Assembly (NCBI RefSeq): GCF_036231905.1
Contig: NZ_JAZARE010000003.1
Location: 496,001 to 560,000, forward strand
DNA: 64,000 bases
Direction of reading: 5' to 3'
From: CAMLIZ01 sp036231905
GTDB lineage: Bacteria > Pseudomonadota > Gammaproteobacteria > Burkholderiales > Burkholderiaceae_C
Of the stretch, positions 8,099 to 15,710 are shown one piece after another (position 1 is the first letter of the stretch; each line of letters opens with the position of its first letter). Under the pieces are notes generated by a model, which was given only the letters and a program-made list of their open reading frames with translations, was not told the DNA's origin and ran no database searches. The position numbers and the translations under genes are program-made.

Positions 8099-8638
8099 TT
8101 ACTCGTCGTCGGCGCCCGGATCGAGCTCGGGGAACAGCACGCTGATGTAACCCAGCTGTGTCAGGTCGCGCATGCGGGTGGGGTAGAGCCGGCCGATCAG
8201 GTGGTCGCACTCATGCTGCACCACCCGGGCGTGGAAACCGTCGGCCTCGCGCTCGATGCGCTCGCCCTTGGGGCCGAAACCCGTGTAGCGGATGCGGGTG
8301 TAACGCGGCACCCGTCCGCGCAGGCCGGGCACCGACAGGCAGCCCTCCCAGCCCTCTTCTTCATCGGCCGACAAGGGCGTGATCACCGGATTGATCAGCA
8401 CGGTGCGTGGCACCGGCGGCGCGTCGGGGTAGCGCTCGTTGCGGGTGAAACCAAAGATCACCAGCTGCAGGTCCACGCCGATCTGCGGCGCGGCCAGGCC
8501 GGCACCGTTGGCCGCCGCCATGGTGTCGAACATGTCGGCGATCAGCGCATGCAGCTCGGGCGTGTCGAACTCGGTCACCGGGGGCGCCACGCGCAGCAAG
8601 CGCGGGTCGCCCATCTTGAGGATTTCGCGAACGGCCAT
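8099..8638 (-). CDS. def: Peptide deformylase
   Basis: The 179-residue metalloenzyme removes the formyl group from nascent proteins. All three family motifs are present: GAGLAAPQIG (residues 45-54), EGCLSVPG with metal ligand C100, and QHECDHLIG with ligands H142 and H146 and catalytic E143. The start is placed at the ATG at 8638; a TTG two codons upstream is possible but less likely. No fmt lies beside it, so this is a stand-alone copy. It is followed on the same strand by the DUF6600 gene after 63 nt. Confidence 0.95.
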   Translation of the reverse strand: MAVREILKMGDPRLLRVAPPVTEFDTPELHALIADMFDTMAAANGAGLAAPQIGVDLQLVIFGFTRNERYPDAPPVPRTVLINPVITPLSADEEEGWEGCLSVPGLRGRVPRYTRIRYTGFGPKGERIEREADGFHARVVQHECDHLIGRLYPTRMRDLTQLGYISVLFPELDPGADDE

Positions 8639-8665
8639 CGGCAAATTATGGCCGCCCGCTTCACG

Positions 8666-10228
8666 TCACGCGGCAATGCGGAATTGCGAAACCGTATCCG
8701 TCAACCGCGCCGCCTGGGACTTCAGGCTCTCGGCGGCCGCGGTGCTCTGCTCCACCAGCGCGGCGTTCTGCTGCGTCATGTTGTCCAGGTCGGTCACCGC
8801 GGTGCCGATCTGGCCGATGCCCGACTCCTGCTCCACCGACGCATGGGTGATCTCGTTGACCAGGGTCGACACCTGGCGCACGCGCTGCACGATGTCCTGC
8901 ATGGTGCTGCCCGCTTCGCTCACCAGCTTGCTGCCGCCTTCCACGCGCTCCACGCTGTCGGAGATCAGCGTCTTGATCTCCTTGGCCGCCTGTGCGCTGC
9001 GCTGGGCCAGGTTGCGCACCTCGCCGGCCACCACGGCAAAGCCGCGGCCCTGCTCGCCGGCCCGCGCGGCTTCCACCGCCGCGTTCAGCGCGAGGATGTT
9101 GGTCTGGAAGGCGATGCCATCGATCACGCCGATGATCTCGGTGATGCGCTTGCTGGAGGCCTGGATCTCCTCCATGCGGCGCACCACTTCATTGACCGCC
9201 TCGCCGCCCTGGGCCGCCACTTCGGACGCGGAGGCCGCGAGTTCGCTCGCCTGGCGTGCCGACGAGGTGTTCTGCCGCACCGTGCCGGTGAGCTGGGTCA
9301 TGGAGGCGCTGGTTTCCTGCAGGCTGCTGGCCTGCTGCTCGGTGCGTGAGCTCAGGTCCAGGTTGCCGCGAGCGATCTCCTGGCTGGCGGTCGCCACAGA
9401 TTCAGCCGACTGCTGGATGTCGCGCACCATCGAACGCAGGCCCTGCTGCATCTCGTGCATCGCGGCCAGCAGGCTGGAGTTGTCATGGCTGCGCAGGCGG
9501 ATCTGCTCACCCAGGTCGCCGGCGGCAATGCGGCGGGCCACTTCGCGGGCATAGGTGGGTTCACCACCGAGCTGGCGCGTGAGCGAGCGGGTGATCGCCG
9601 CGCCCAGCGCCGCAGCCAGCGCCACGGCCAGCAGCGCACCACCGGCCAGGCCGACGGCCGCGGCCGCATAACCGGCATTCATGCCGGACACCCGGTCAGC
9701 GGTGCGTTTGGTCTGCAGGTCGATCAGCGCCTGCATCGCGGCAAACCATTCGGTCTGCGGCTTCTGCACCTTGTCGATCAGGGTCTCGGCCGCGGTTTCC
9801 TTCATGCCACGCTGGGCCTGCTCGATGGATTCGTCGAACAGCGGCAGCACCACCGTGCGCATCTGGCCGATGGTGGCGTAAAGCTTCTTTTCCTCCGGGT
9901 CGTTGGCGATCAGCTTGCCGAGCGCGGCATAGCTGTCGTCGAACCGCTTGCGCGACGCGGCCTGGGCGTCCTTCTGGGCGTTCTGCACGTCGGTGTTGCG
10001 TGTGACGATCAGCGTGCGCACCGACTGCGCGATGCCGTCCAGCTCCGCGCGCATGCGCCAGGCCAGGTCGGTCTTCTTGTTGTTCTCGCCGACGATCACG
10101 TCGACGCCCTGCTTCACCGAGCTCAACACCCACCACGCACCGCCCGCCATGAGCAGCAGCAGCGCCAGCGAGGTGCCGAAACCCAGGGCCAGCCGCTGGC
10201 CGACCGTGATGCGCCTGAACCAATCCAT
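8666..10228 (-). CDS. Methyl-accepting chemotaxis protein
   Basis: The 520-residue receptor has a first membrane helix at about 12-33, a periplasmic four-helix-bundle-type sensor (about 35-190), a second membrane helix at about 193-215, a HAMP region, and a long cytoplasmic coiled coil. The signalling tip is fully conserved (IDGIAFQTNILALNAAVEAA then RAGEQGRGFAVVAGEVR). There is no C-terminal NWETF-like pentapeptide, so it probably relies on other receptors for CheR/CheB docking. GGAGAC lies 7 nt before the ATG. Ligand unknown; no other chemotaxis genes are nearby. Confidence 0.93.
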   Translation of the reverse strand: MDWFRRITVGQRLALGFGTSLALLLLMAGGAWWVLSSVKQGVDVIVGENNKKTDLAWRMRAELDGIAQSVRTLIVTRNTDVQNAQKDAQAASRKRFDDSYAALGKLIANDPEEKKLYATIGQMRTVVLPLFDESIEQAQRGMKETAAETLIDKVQKPQTEWFAAMQALIDLQTKRTADRVSGMNAGYAAAAVGLAGGALLAVALAAALGAAITRSLTRQLGGEPTYAREVARRIAAGDLGEQIRLRSHDNSSLLAAMHEMQQGLRSMVRDIQQSAESVATASQEIARGNLDLSSRTEQQASSLQETSASMTQLTGTVRQNTSSARQASELAASASEVAAQGGEAVNEVVRRMEEIQASSKRITEIIGVIDGIAFQTNILALNAAVEAARAGEQGRGFAVVAGEVRNLAQRSAQAAKEIKTLISDSVERVEGGSKLVSEAGSTMQDIVQRVRQVSTLVNEITHASVEQESGIGQIGTAVTDLDNMTQQNAALVEQSTAAAESLKSQAARLTDTVSQFRIAA

Positions 10229-10259
10229 CGATGTCTCCAGTGGAAAAAGTCACGAACCG

Positions 10260-10285
10260 GTGTGCGCCGCCCACGCCACGCACAC
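10260..10285. other. 7-bp inverted repeat between ligA and the chemotaxis receptor gene
   Basis: GTGTGCG and CGCACAC are separated by 12 nt, downstream of ligA and upstream of the receptor start on the minus strand. It could be a weak terminator of ligA or an operator of the receptor gene. No flagellar sigma-28 promoter could be matched in this gap. Confidence 0.3.
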
Positions 10286-10352
10286 AGGTTGTCACTGGAT
10301 ATCGACGGGGGTTCCCGGTTCTGAAGGGCCGCTTTGGCGCCGGAACAGCGCG

Positions 10353-12392
10353 TTATTCCGCGGAGCGCAGCAGGGCCAGCAGCCCTGCTTCGTCCAACAC
10401 CGCCACGCCCAGCTCGTTGGCCTTGTCGAGCTTGCTGCCCGCTTCCGAGCCGGCCACGACGAAGTGCGTCTTCTTGGACACCGAGCCGGACACCTTGCCC
10501 CCGGCCGCCTCGATCAGGTCCTTGGCATCGTCGCGGCTCAGCGTGGGCAGCGTGCCGGTGAGCACAAAGGTCTTGCCCGCCAGCGGCTTGGGGGTGGTGT
10601 CGGCCTCCACGCCGGCGTGTTCGTCCCAGCTGATGCCAGCGGCACGCAACTGCTCTGCCACCTCGCGGTTGTGCGGCTGGTCAAAAAAAGCGCGGATGCT
10701 CTGGGCCACCACCGGGCCCACGTCCTTCACCTGCAGCAGTTGCTCCAGGCTGGCGTCCATGATGCGGTCAAGCGAGCCGAAGTGCTTGGCCAGGTCCTTG
10801 GCAGTGGTTTCGCCCACCTGGCGAATACCGAGCGCATAGAGGAAGCGGCCCAGCGTGGTGCGCTTGCTCTTGTCCAGCGCGGCCACCAGGTTCTGCGCGC
10901 TCTTGTCGGCCATGCGCTCCAGCGCGGCCAGCTTCGCCACGCCGAGCTTGTACAGGTCCGGGAGGGTGCGCACGATGCCGCCTTCGATCAGCTGGTCGAC
11001 GATCTTCTCGCCCAGGCCTTCGATGTCCATGGCGCGCCGGCCGGCGAAGTGCAGGATCGCCTGCTTGCGCTGCGCCGCGCAGAACAGGCCGCCAGTGCAG
11101 CGATGGTCCACGCCGCCCTTCTCCCGCAGCACGTCGCTGCCGCACACCGGGCACTGGCGTGGCATGCGGAAGTTCGGCACATAGCCGCTGCGTTTGCCCG
11201 GCACCACACCCACCACCTCGGGAATCACGTCGCCCGCGCGCCGCACGATCACCGTATCACCCACCCGCACGCGCTTGCGGCGCAGCTCGAACAGGTTGTG
11301 CAAGGTGGCGTTGCTCACCGTGGTGCCGCCCACGAACACCGGCTGCAGCTTGGCCACCGGCGTGAGCTTGCCGGTGCGGCCCACCTGCACATCGATGCCG
11401 TTGACCACCGTCATCTGCTCCTGCGCCGGGTACTTGTGGGCCACGGCCCAGCGCGGCTCGCGGCTCACGAAGCCCAGGCGCTGCTGCAGCGCGCGCGAGT
11501 TGACCTTGTAGACCACGCCGTCGATGTCGAAGGGCAGCGCGTCGCGCTTGGCGCCGATGCGCTGGTGGAACGCGATCAGCCCGGCAGCGCCCTGGGTGAC
11601 CGTGCGTTCCTTGTCCACCGGCAGGCCCATGCGGTGCAGCGCGTCCAGCATGGCGGAGTGCGTGGCCGGCACGTCCCAGCCCTGCACGTCGCCCAGCCCG
11701 TAGGCAAAGAAGTTGAGCGGCTTGCCGTCGAGTGCCGCCGGGTCCAGCTGGCGCACGGCACCGGCCGCGGTATTGCGCGGGTTGACGAAGGTGCGTTCCC
11801 CCTTGTCGCGCAGCCGGGCGTTCATCTGCTCGAAGCGGTCGCGCCGCATGTACACCTCGCCGCGCACTTCGAGCACCGGCACGTCCACGCCGTGCAGCCG
11901 CAGCGGGATCTGCGGGATCTTGCGGATGTTGTGCGTGACGTCCTCGCCCACCTCGCCGTCGCCGCGGGTGGCGGCCTGCACCAGCACGCCCTCCTCGTAG
12001 CGCAGGTTGATCGCCAGGCCGTCGAACTTCAGTTCGGCCGCGTACTCCACGGGCGCGTCCGCCTCGGTCAGGCGCAGCTCGCGCCGCACCCTGGCGTCGA
12101 AGTTCAGCGCGCCGCTGTCCTCGGTGTCCGTCTCGGTGCGGATGCTGAGCATCGGAACGGTGTGCCGCACCGGCGTGAGCGACGGCAGCACCGCGCCGCC
12201 GACGCGTTGTGTGGGCGAGTCCGGCGTGCGCAGCTCGGGATGCGCCTCCTCCAGCGCCTGCAGTTCGCGGAACAGCCGGTCGTACTCCGCGTCCGGGATC
12301 TCCGGGTCGTCGAGCACGTAGTAGCGGTGGGCGTGGTGGTGCAGTTCGCGGCGCAACTCAGCGGCGCGGTCGGCGATCTTCTGCTCGGTCAT
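10353..12392 (-). CDS. ligA: NAD-dependent DNA ligase LigA
   Basis: The 679-residue enzyme seals nicks in replication and repair using NAD. Domains in order: Ia (HRYYVLDDPEIPDAEYD near the N-terminus), the adenylation domain with K122 in ELKFDGLAI, the OB fold, the zinc finger (CPVC...C...C, about residues 410-437), helix-hairpin-helix repeats, and a C-terminal BRCT domain (KTFVLTGTLPTLSRDDAK onward). Length is normal. In many Burkholderiales ligA directly follows smc-zipA; here about 7 kb of other genes separate them. Confidence 0.97.
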   Translation of the reverse strand: MTEQKIADRAAELRRELHHHAHRYYVLDDPEIPDAEYDRLFRELQALEEAHPELRTPDSPTQRVGGAVLPSLTPVRHTVPMLSIRTETDTEDSGALNFDARVRRELRLTEADAPVEYAAELKFDGLAINLRYEEGVLVQAATRGDGEVGEDVTHNIRKIPQIPLRLHGVDVPVLEVRGEVYMRRDRFEQMNARLRDKGERTFVNPRNTAAGAVRQLDPAALDGKPLNFFAYGLGDVQGWDVPATHSAMLDALHRMGLPVDKERTVTQGAAGLIAFHQRIGAKRDALPFDIDGVVYKVNSRALQQRLGFVSREPRWAVAHKYPAQEQMTVVNGIDVQVGRTGKLTPVAKLQPVFVGGTTVSNATLHNLFELRRKRVRVGDTVIVRRAGDVIPEVVGVVPGKRSGYVPNFRMPRQCPVCGSDVLREKGGVDHRCTGGLFCAAQRKQAILHFAGRRAMDIEGLGEKIVDQLIEGGIVRTLPDLYKLGVAKLAALERMADKSAQNLVAALDKSKRTTLGRFLYALGIRQVGETTAKDLAKHFGSLDRIMDASLEQLLQVKDVGPVVAQSIRAFFDQPHNREVAEQLRAAGISWDEHAGVEADTTPKPLAGKTFVLTGTLPTLSRDDAKDLIEAAGGKVSGSVSKKTHFVVAGSEAGSKLDKANELGVAVLDEAGLLALLRSAE

Positions 12393-12402
12393 GGCGAGAT
12401 TG

Positions 12403-13875
12403 TCACTCGCACCGCAGGGCCTGCCGCACGGCCCAGGCCAGCGTGCGCACGTACGCGTTCACCTGCTCCGCCGGCACATTGGCATAGCCCAGCACCAGCC
12501 CGTTGAGCGGCGTGCCGCCGCCCACTGTGTAGGTGGACAGGGCGCGCGGCTCCAGCCCGCGTGCCTGGGCATGGCGCACGACCTCGCGGTCGTCCACCGT
12601 GGGCGGCAGCGCCAGGGCGAGATGCATGCCGCCCTCGCCAGGCGACAGCGCCGGCGGCATCGGCCAGGCCTGCTGCAATGCCTGGCGCAACGCAGCCTGC
12701 CGCTCGGCATAGAGCCGCCGCATGCGGCGCAGGTGCGCGGTGAATTCGCCGTCGTGGATGAAGGCGGCCAGTGCCTCCTGCTCCGCCACCCGCCCCGGCG
12801 CCAGCCGCCGCGCCAGCGCCGGCATCACGGCGTTCACCGCCGCCTCCGGCAGCACGGCGTAGGCCAGCCGCAGCGCCGGGTAGAGCGTCTTGCTGAAGGT
12901 GCCCAGGTAGACCACCGGCGCGTCCGGCGCGAGCCCCTGCATCGCGGCCAGCGGCACGCCGCGGCAGAACTCGCTGTCGTAATCGTCCTCCAGGATCCAG
13001 CTGCCGGTGCGCCGTGCCTGCTCGATCAGCGCGAGCCGCCGCGGCAACGACAAGGGCACACCCAGCGGGTACTGGTGCGACGGCGTGGTGTACACCAGCC
13101 GCGGCGGTTGGCGCCGCCACAGCGCGGCCGTGGGCGCCAGGCCCTCGCTGTCCACGGGCACGGGCACGAGCTGCAGCCCGGCGCTCACAAACGCCGTGCT
13201 GGCGCCCATGTAGCCGGGATGTTCCATCCACACCCGCTCACCAGGGTCGGCCAGCAGCTGCGCGCATAGCGCCAGGCTCTCCTGCGTGCCGCTGGTCACC
13301 ACCACCTGCTCCGGCTCGCATCGAACACCCCGCGAAGCACGCAGGTAGCCGGCGATCGCCGCGCGCAGCACCGGCTCGCCGCAGACGTCGCGGCCGGCCA
13401 GCGTGGCCGAGTTCACCACCCGCCAGGCCTGCGCGACACGCCGGCGCCAGCGCTCGAGCGGAAACTGGTCCAGCGCCGGAATGCCGGGCAGGAACGGCAG
13501 CGGTGTCTCGTCTTCGCCCGGTGGCAGCGTGCTCGGCAGCGCACGCCGCGCCAGCGGCGGCAGGCTGGGCGGCGAAGCCACGGATGCCTGCGTTGGCGCC
13601 GCGCCCGGGCGCGGCCCGAGGTGGCAGACCACCGTGCCCTGCCGGTCGGCAGTGAGGTAGCCCTCGGTCGTCAGCTGCTCATAGGCATGCAGCACGGTGT
13701 TGCGCCCCAACCCCAGCTCGCGCGCCAGCACGCGCGAAGCCGGCAGCACCGCTCCGGCTTCCAGCGTGCCGTCGATCACGGCCGCGCGCACCACCTCGGC
13801 CAGGCGCCGGCGCACGGTCTGCCCGGCCGGGCGCTGCGCAAGCTGGTGGCGCAGCAGCAGCATCGTGTCGATCAT
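12403..13875 (-). CDS. MocR/PdxR-type transcriptional regulator (GntR HTH fused to aminotransferase fold)
   Basis: The 490-residue protein has an N-terminal winged helix (residues 15-85; SRVLARELGLGRNTVLHAYEQL) and a fold-type I aminotransferase-like domain with the PLP-binding lysine K329 in GTFSKTLYPALRL and EDDYDSEFCRG before it. MocR proteins sense PLP or a PLP adduct and usually control a divergent gene. Here the divergent neighbour encodes an FMN-binding protein of the pyridoxamine-phosphate-oxidase superfamily, with a perfect inverted repeat between them. The ATG at 13875 is chosen because GGGAG precedes it and the HTH starts soon after; longer starts would cross the operator. Confidence 0.93.
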   Translation of the reverse strand: MIDTMLLLRHQLAQRPAGQTVRRRLAEVVRAAVIDGTLEAGAVLPASRVLARELGLGRNTVLHAYEQLTTEGYLTADRQGTVVCHLGPRPGAAPTQASVASPPSLPPLARRALPSTLPPGEDETPLPFLPGIPALDQFPLERWRRRVAQAWRVVNSATLAGRDVCGEPVLRAAIAGYLRASRGVRCEPEQVVVTSGTQESLALCAQLLADPGERVWMEHPGYMGASTAFVSAGLQLVPVPVDSEGLAPTAALWRRQPPRLVYTTPSHQYPLGVPLSLPRRLALIEQARRTGSWILEDDYDSEFCRGVPLAAMQGLAPDAPVVYLGTFSKTLYPALRLAYAVLPEAAVNAVMPALARRLAPGRVAEQEALAAFIHDGEFTAHLRRMRRLYAERQAALRQALQQAWPMPPALSPGEGGMHLALALPPTVDDREVVRHAQARGLEPRALSTYTVGGGTPLNGLVLGYANVPAEQVNAYVRTLAWAVRQALRCE

Positions 13876-13900
13876 CCCTGGCTCCCCCAAAACCGGTGAT

Positions 13901-13924
13901 TGTGGCTCTTTGAGAGGAGCCACA
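13901..13924. promoter_or_regulatory. Candidate operator of the MocR-type regulator
   Basis: TGTGGCTC and GAGCCACA form a perfect 8-bp inverted repeat with an 8-nt spacer, in the middle of the 100-bp gap between the regulator and its divergent neighbour. The position fits autoregulation and control of the FMN-binding gene. Binding is inferred, not shown. Confidence 0.6.
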
Positions 13925-13975
13925 GCGCCGTTAGCCTTGCGTGCCGTTTCCCTCATCGCCCAGAAGGCCCACGCC

Positions 13976-14629
13976 ATGCCAGAGCACCTGCCGCCCTCCG
14001 ATCGCACCCGTGTCCGCCGTGTCCCGCAGCGGGGCCACTACGACCGCGAGACCGTGCACGCCATCGTCGATGCGGCCTACCTGTGCCACGTCGCGTTCAC
14101 CGACGCGCACGGCGTGCACTGCATCCCCACCGCCTGCTGGCGCGAAGACGACCATCTCTACGTCCACGGCTCCAACGGCAGCCGCATGCTGCGTGCGCTG
14201 GCCGAGGGTGGCCAGGCGTGCGTGACGATCACCCACCTCGACGGGCTGGTGCTGGCGCGCTCGGCCTTCCACCACTCGATGAACTATCGGTCGGTGGTGG
14301 TGTACGGCCGCTTCGATGTGGTGCCGGCCGAGCACAAGCCTGCCTCCCTGGACCGTTTCATGGACCGCATCGCTCCCGGCCGCAAGCTGCAGGTGCGCCC
14401 CGGCGACGCGAGCGAGCTGGCCGCGACCACGATCCTGCGCATGCCCCTGGACGAGTCGTCCGCCAAGGTGCGCAGTGGCGGCCCGAAGGACGACGAGGCC
14501 GACATGGCCATCCCGGTGTGGGCGGGCGTGCTGCCGATCACCATGGGCCGCGGCACGCCGCAACCTGATGGCGACATCGCGCGCGAGACGCCGGACTACG
14601 TGCGCGGCTGGCCGTGCACGGCGGCGTGA
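13976..14629 (+). CDS. FMN-binding split-barrel protein (pyridoxamine 5'-phosphate oxidase family)
   Basis: The 217-residue protein has the split-barrel pattern: RVPQRGHYDRETVHAIVDAA leading in, HVAFTDAHGVHCIPT, LYVHGSNGSRMLRAL, and VCVTITHLDG-like (QACVTITHLDGLV) strands. Members bind FMN or a related flavin and are oxidoreductases or flavin carriers; many genes of this type sit beside a MocR regulator. It diverges from that regulator here and is probably its target. It is not the biosynthetic PdxH, because the C-terminal PdxH signature is absent. Confidence 0.85.
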   Translation: MPEHLPPSDRTRVRRVPQRGHYDRETVHAIVDAAYLCHVAFTDAHGVHCIPTACWREDDHLYVHGSNGSRMLRALAEGGQACVTITHLDGLVLARSAFHHSMNYRSVVVYGRFDVVPAEHKPASLDRFMDRIAPGRKLQVRPGDASELAATTILRMPLDESSAKVRSGGPKDDEADMAIPVWAGVLPITMGRGTPQPDGDIARETPDYVRGWPCTAA

Positions 14630-14650
14630 CAGCTCGCGAGGCTGAGAGCC

Positions 14651-15133
14651 TCATCGCTCCATGCGGAAGCGGTCGAACACCACGCCCTGGAACGGCTCGG
14701 TCACCACGCGCGCGAGCACGAAGCCGGCGCGCTGGAACACCGGCACGCTGAAAGGCGTGGCCCAGGCACAAAAGCGCTGCAGGCCGCGCTGCTGCGCAGC
14801 GCCGAGTGCATGGCGCAACAAGGCGCTGCCGATGCCCTGGCGGGTGGCGGCCGCGGCCACGTAGAGCGAGCGCACTTCGCCGCTGTCGTCCACGCCGCAG
14901 AAGCCGAGCACCGCGGCGCCATGGTCCTGCTGTGCGATCCAGGTGCTTGCACCTGCCACGTAGTCGTGGAAGCCCGGCCCATCGGCCGCGAACCGGGCCC
15001 AGGCCGCCACCTGTTGCGGCGTGTAGCACCATGAACCCAGTGCGCGGGCGGTATCGGCATACAGTGCGGCCAGTGCCGGCACGTCGGCCTCGCCGGCGGG
15101 GCGCAGGTGCCAGGCGGGCGTGCAGTTGTTCAT
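14651..15133 (-). CDS. GNAT family N-acetyltransferase
   Basis: The 160-residue protein starts LRPAGEADVPALAALYADT and contains the acetyl-CoA loop RQGIGSALLRHAL, preceded by the strand VRSLYVAAAATR and followed by FYVPVFQRAGF-like sequence (FSVPVFQRAGFVL). This is a compact single-domain GNAT that would acetylate a small molecule or protein amine. Substrate unknown. It diverges from the small lipoprotein gene at 15191. Confidence 0.88.
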   Translation of the reverse strand: MNNCTPAWHLRPAGEADVPALAALYADTARALGSWCYTPQQVAAWARFAADGPGFHDYVAGASTWIAQQDHGAAVLGFCGVDDSGEVRSLYVAAAATRQGIGSALLRHALGAAQQRGLQRFCAWATPFSVPVFQRAGFVLARVVTEPFQGVVFDRFRMER

Positions 15134-15190
15134 CGCGCCAGCATGCCATGTGCCGGTGGATCGAAGATGCTTTTCTGCTCGAGGTGCTCC

Positions 15191-15649
15191 ATGACATTGC
15201 TTCGCTGCCTTCAAGCCTTTGCGGTGTCCAGCCTGCTGCTGGCTGGCGCCTGCACCGCCACCACGGCGTCCACCGCGGCGGGGGACGCCAGCCAGCCGGC
15301 GGCGTCCAGCCCCGCCGGCAACACCGCTGCGGGCACCAGCGCTGCGGCGCTCTTGACCCAGCTGCAACAGGCCGTCGGCACCGCCGCCTGCAAGGAGGAC
15401 GCCGAATGCCGCACGCTGCCGGTGGGCGCCAAGGCCTGTGGTGGGCCGTCCGGCTACATCGCGTGGTCTGCCACCCAGAGCGACGGCGCCTTGCTGGAGC
15501 GGCTGGCCCGTGAGCATGCCAAGGCGGAAAGCGCCCGGAACGCGCGTTCCGGGATGGTGTCCAACTGCATGATGGAAAGCGATCCGGGCGCACGGTGCGT
15601 GGCCCAGCGCTGCGTGCTGCGGGGCAGGGGCGCCGCCGCCGCGCAATAA
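15191..15649 (+). CDS. Small cysteine-containing lipoprotein, conserved hypothetical
   Basis: The 152-residue precursor has a lipoprotein signal peptide with lipobox LAGAC (Cys at residue 20), an Ala/Ser/Thr-rich linker, then a conserved-looking domain with four cysteines (CKEDAECRTLPVGAKACGGP, NCMMESDPGARC, QRCVLRG), likely two or three disulfides. A GAGGTG site 5 nt before the ATG at 15191 decides the start. The lipid anchor and periplasmic or outer-membrane site are inferred; function unknown. Confidence 0.8.
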   Translation: MTLLRCLQAFAVSSLLLAGACTATTASTAAGDASQPAASSPAGNTAAGTSAAALLTQLQQAVGTAACKEDAECRTLPVGAKACGGPSGYIAWSATQSDGALLERLAREHAKAESARNARSGMVSNCMMESDPGARCVAQRCVLRGRGAAAAQ

Positions 15650-15667
15650 GCACGCTGCACCAAAAGA

Positions 15668-15695
15668 AAAAACGGCCGTGGGTGCGGCCGTTTTT
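15668..15695. terminator. Bidirectional rho-independent terminator
   Basis: A5-CGGCCG and CGGCCG-T5 form an 11-bp stem around the loop TGGGTG, giving an A-tract/T-tract on both sides. It separates the convergent lipoprotein and subtilase genes and should terminate both. Confidence 0.9.
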
Positions 15696-15710
15696 CATGC
15701 GCGGGAACGC

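Noticed and set aside
10229..10352. Flagellar sigma-28 promoter for the chemotaxis receptor
   Set aside because: An ATATCGAC resembles one half of the consensus on the reverse strand, but the partner element is missing at the required spacing.
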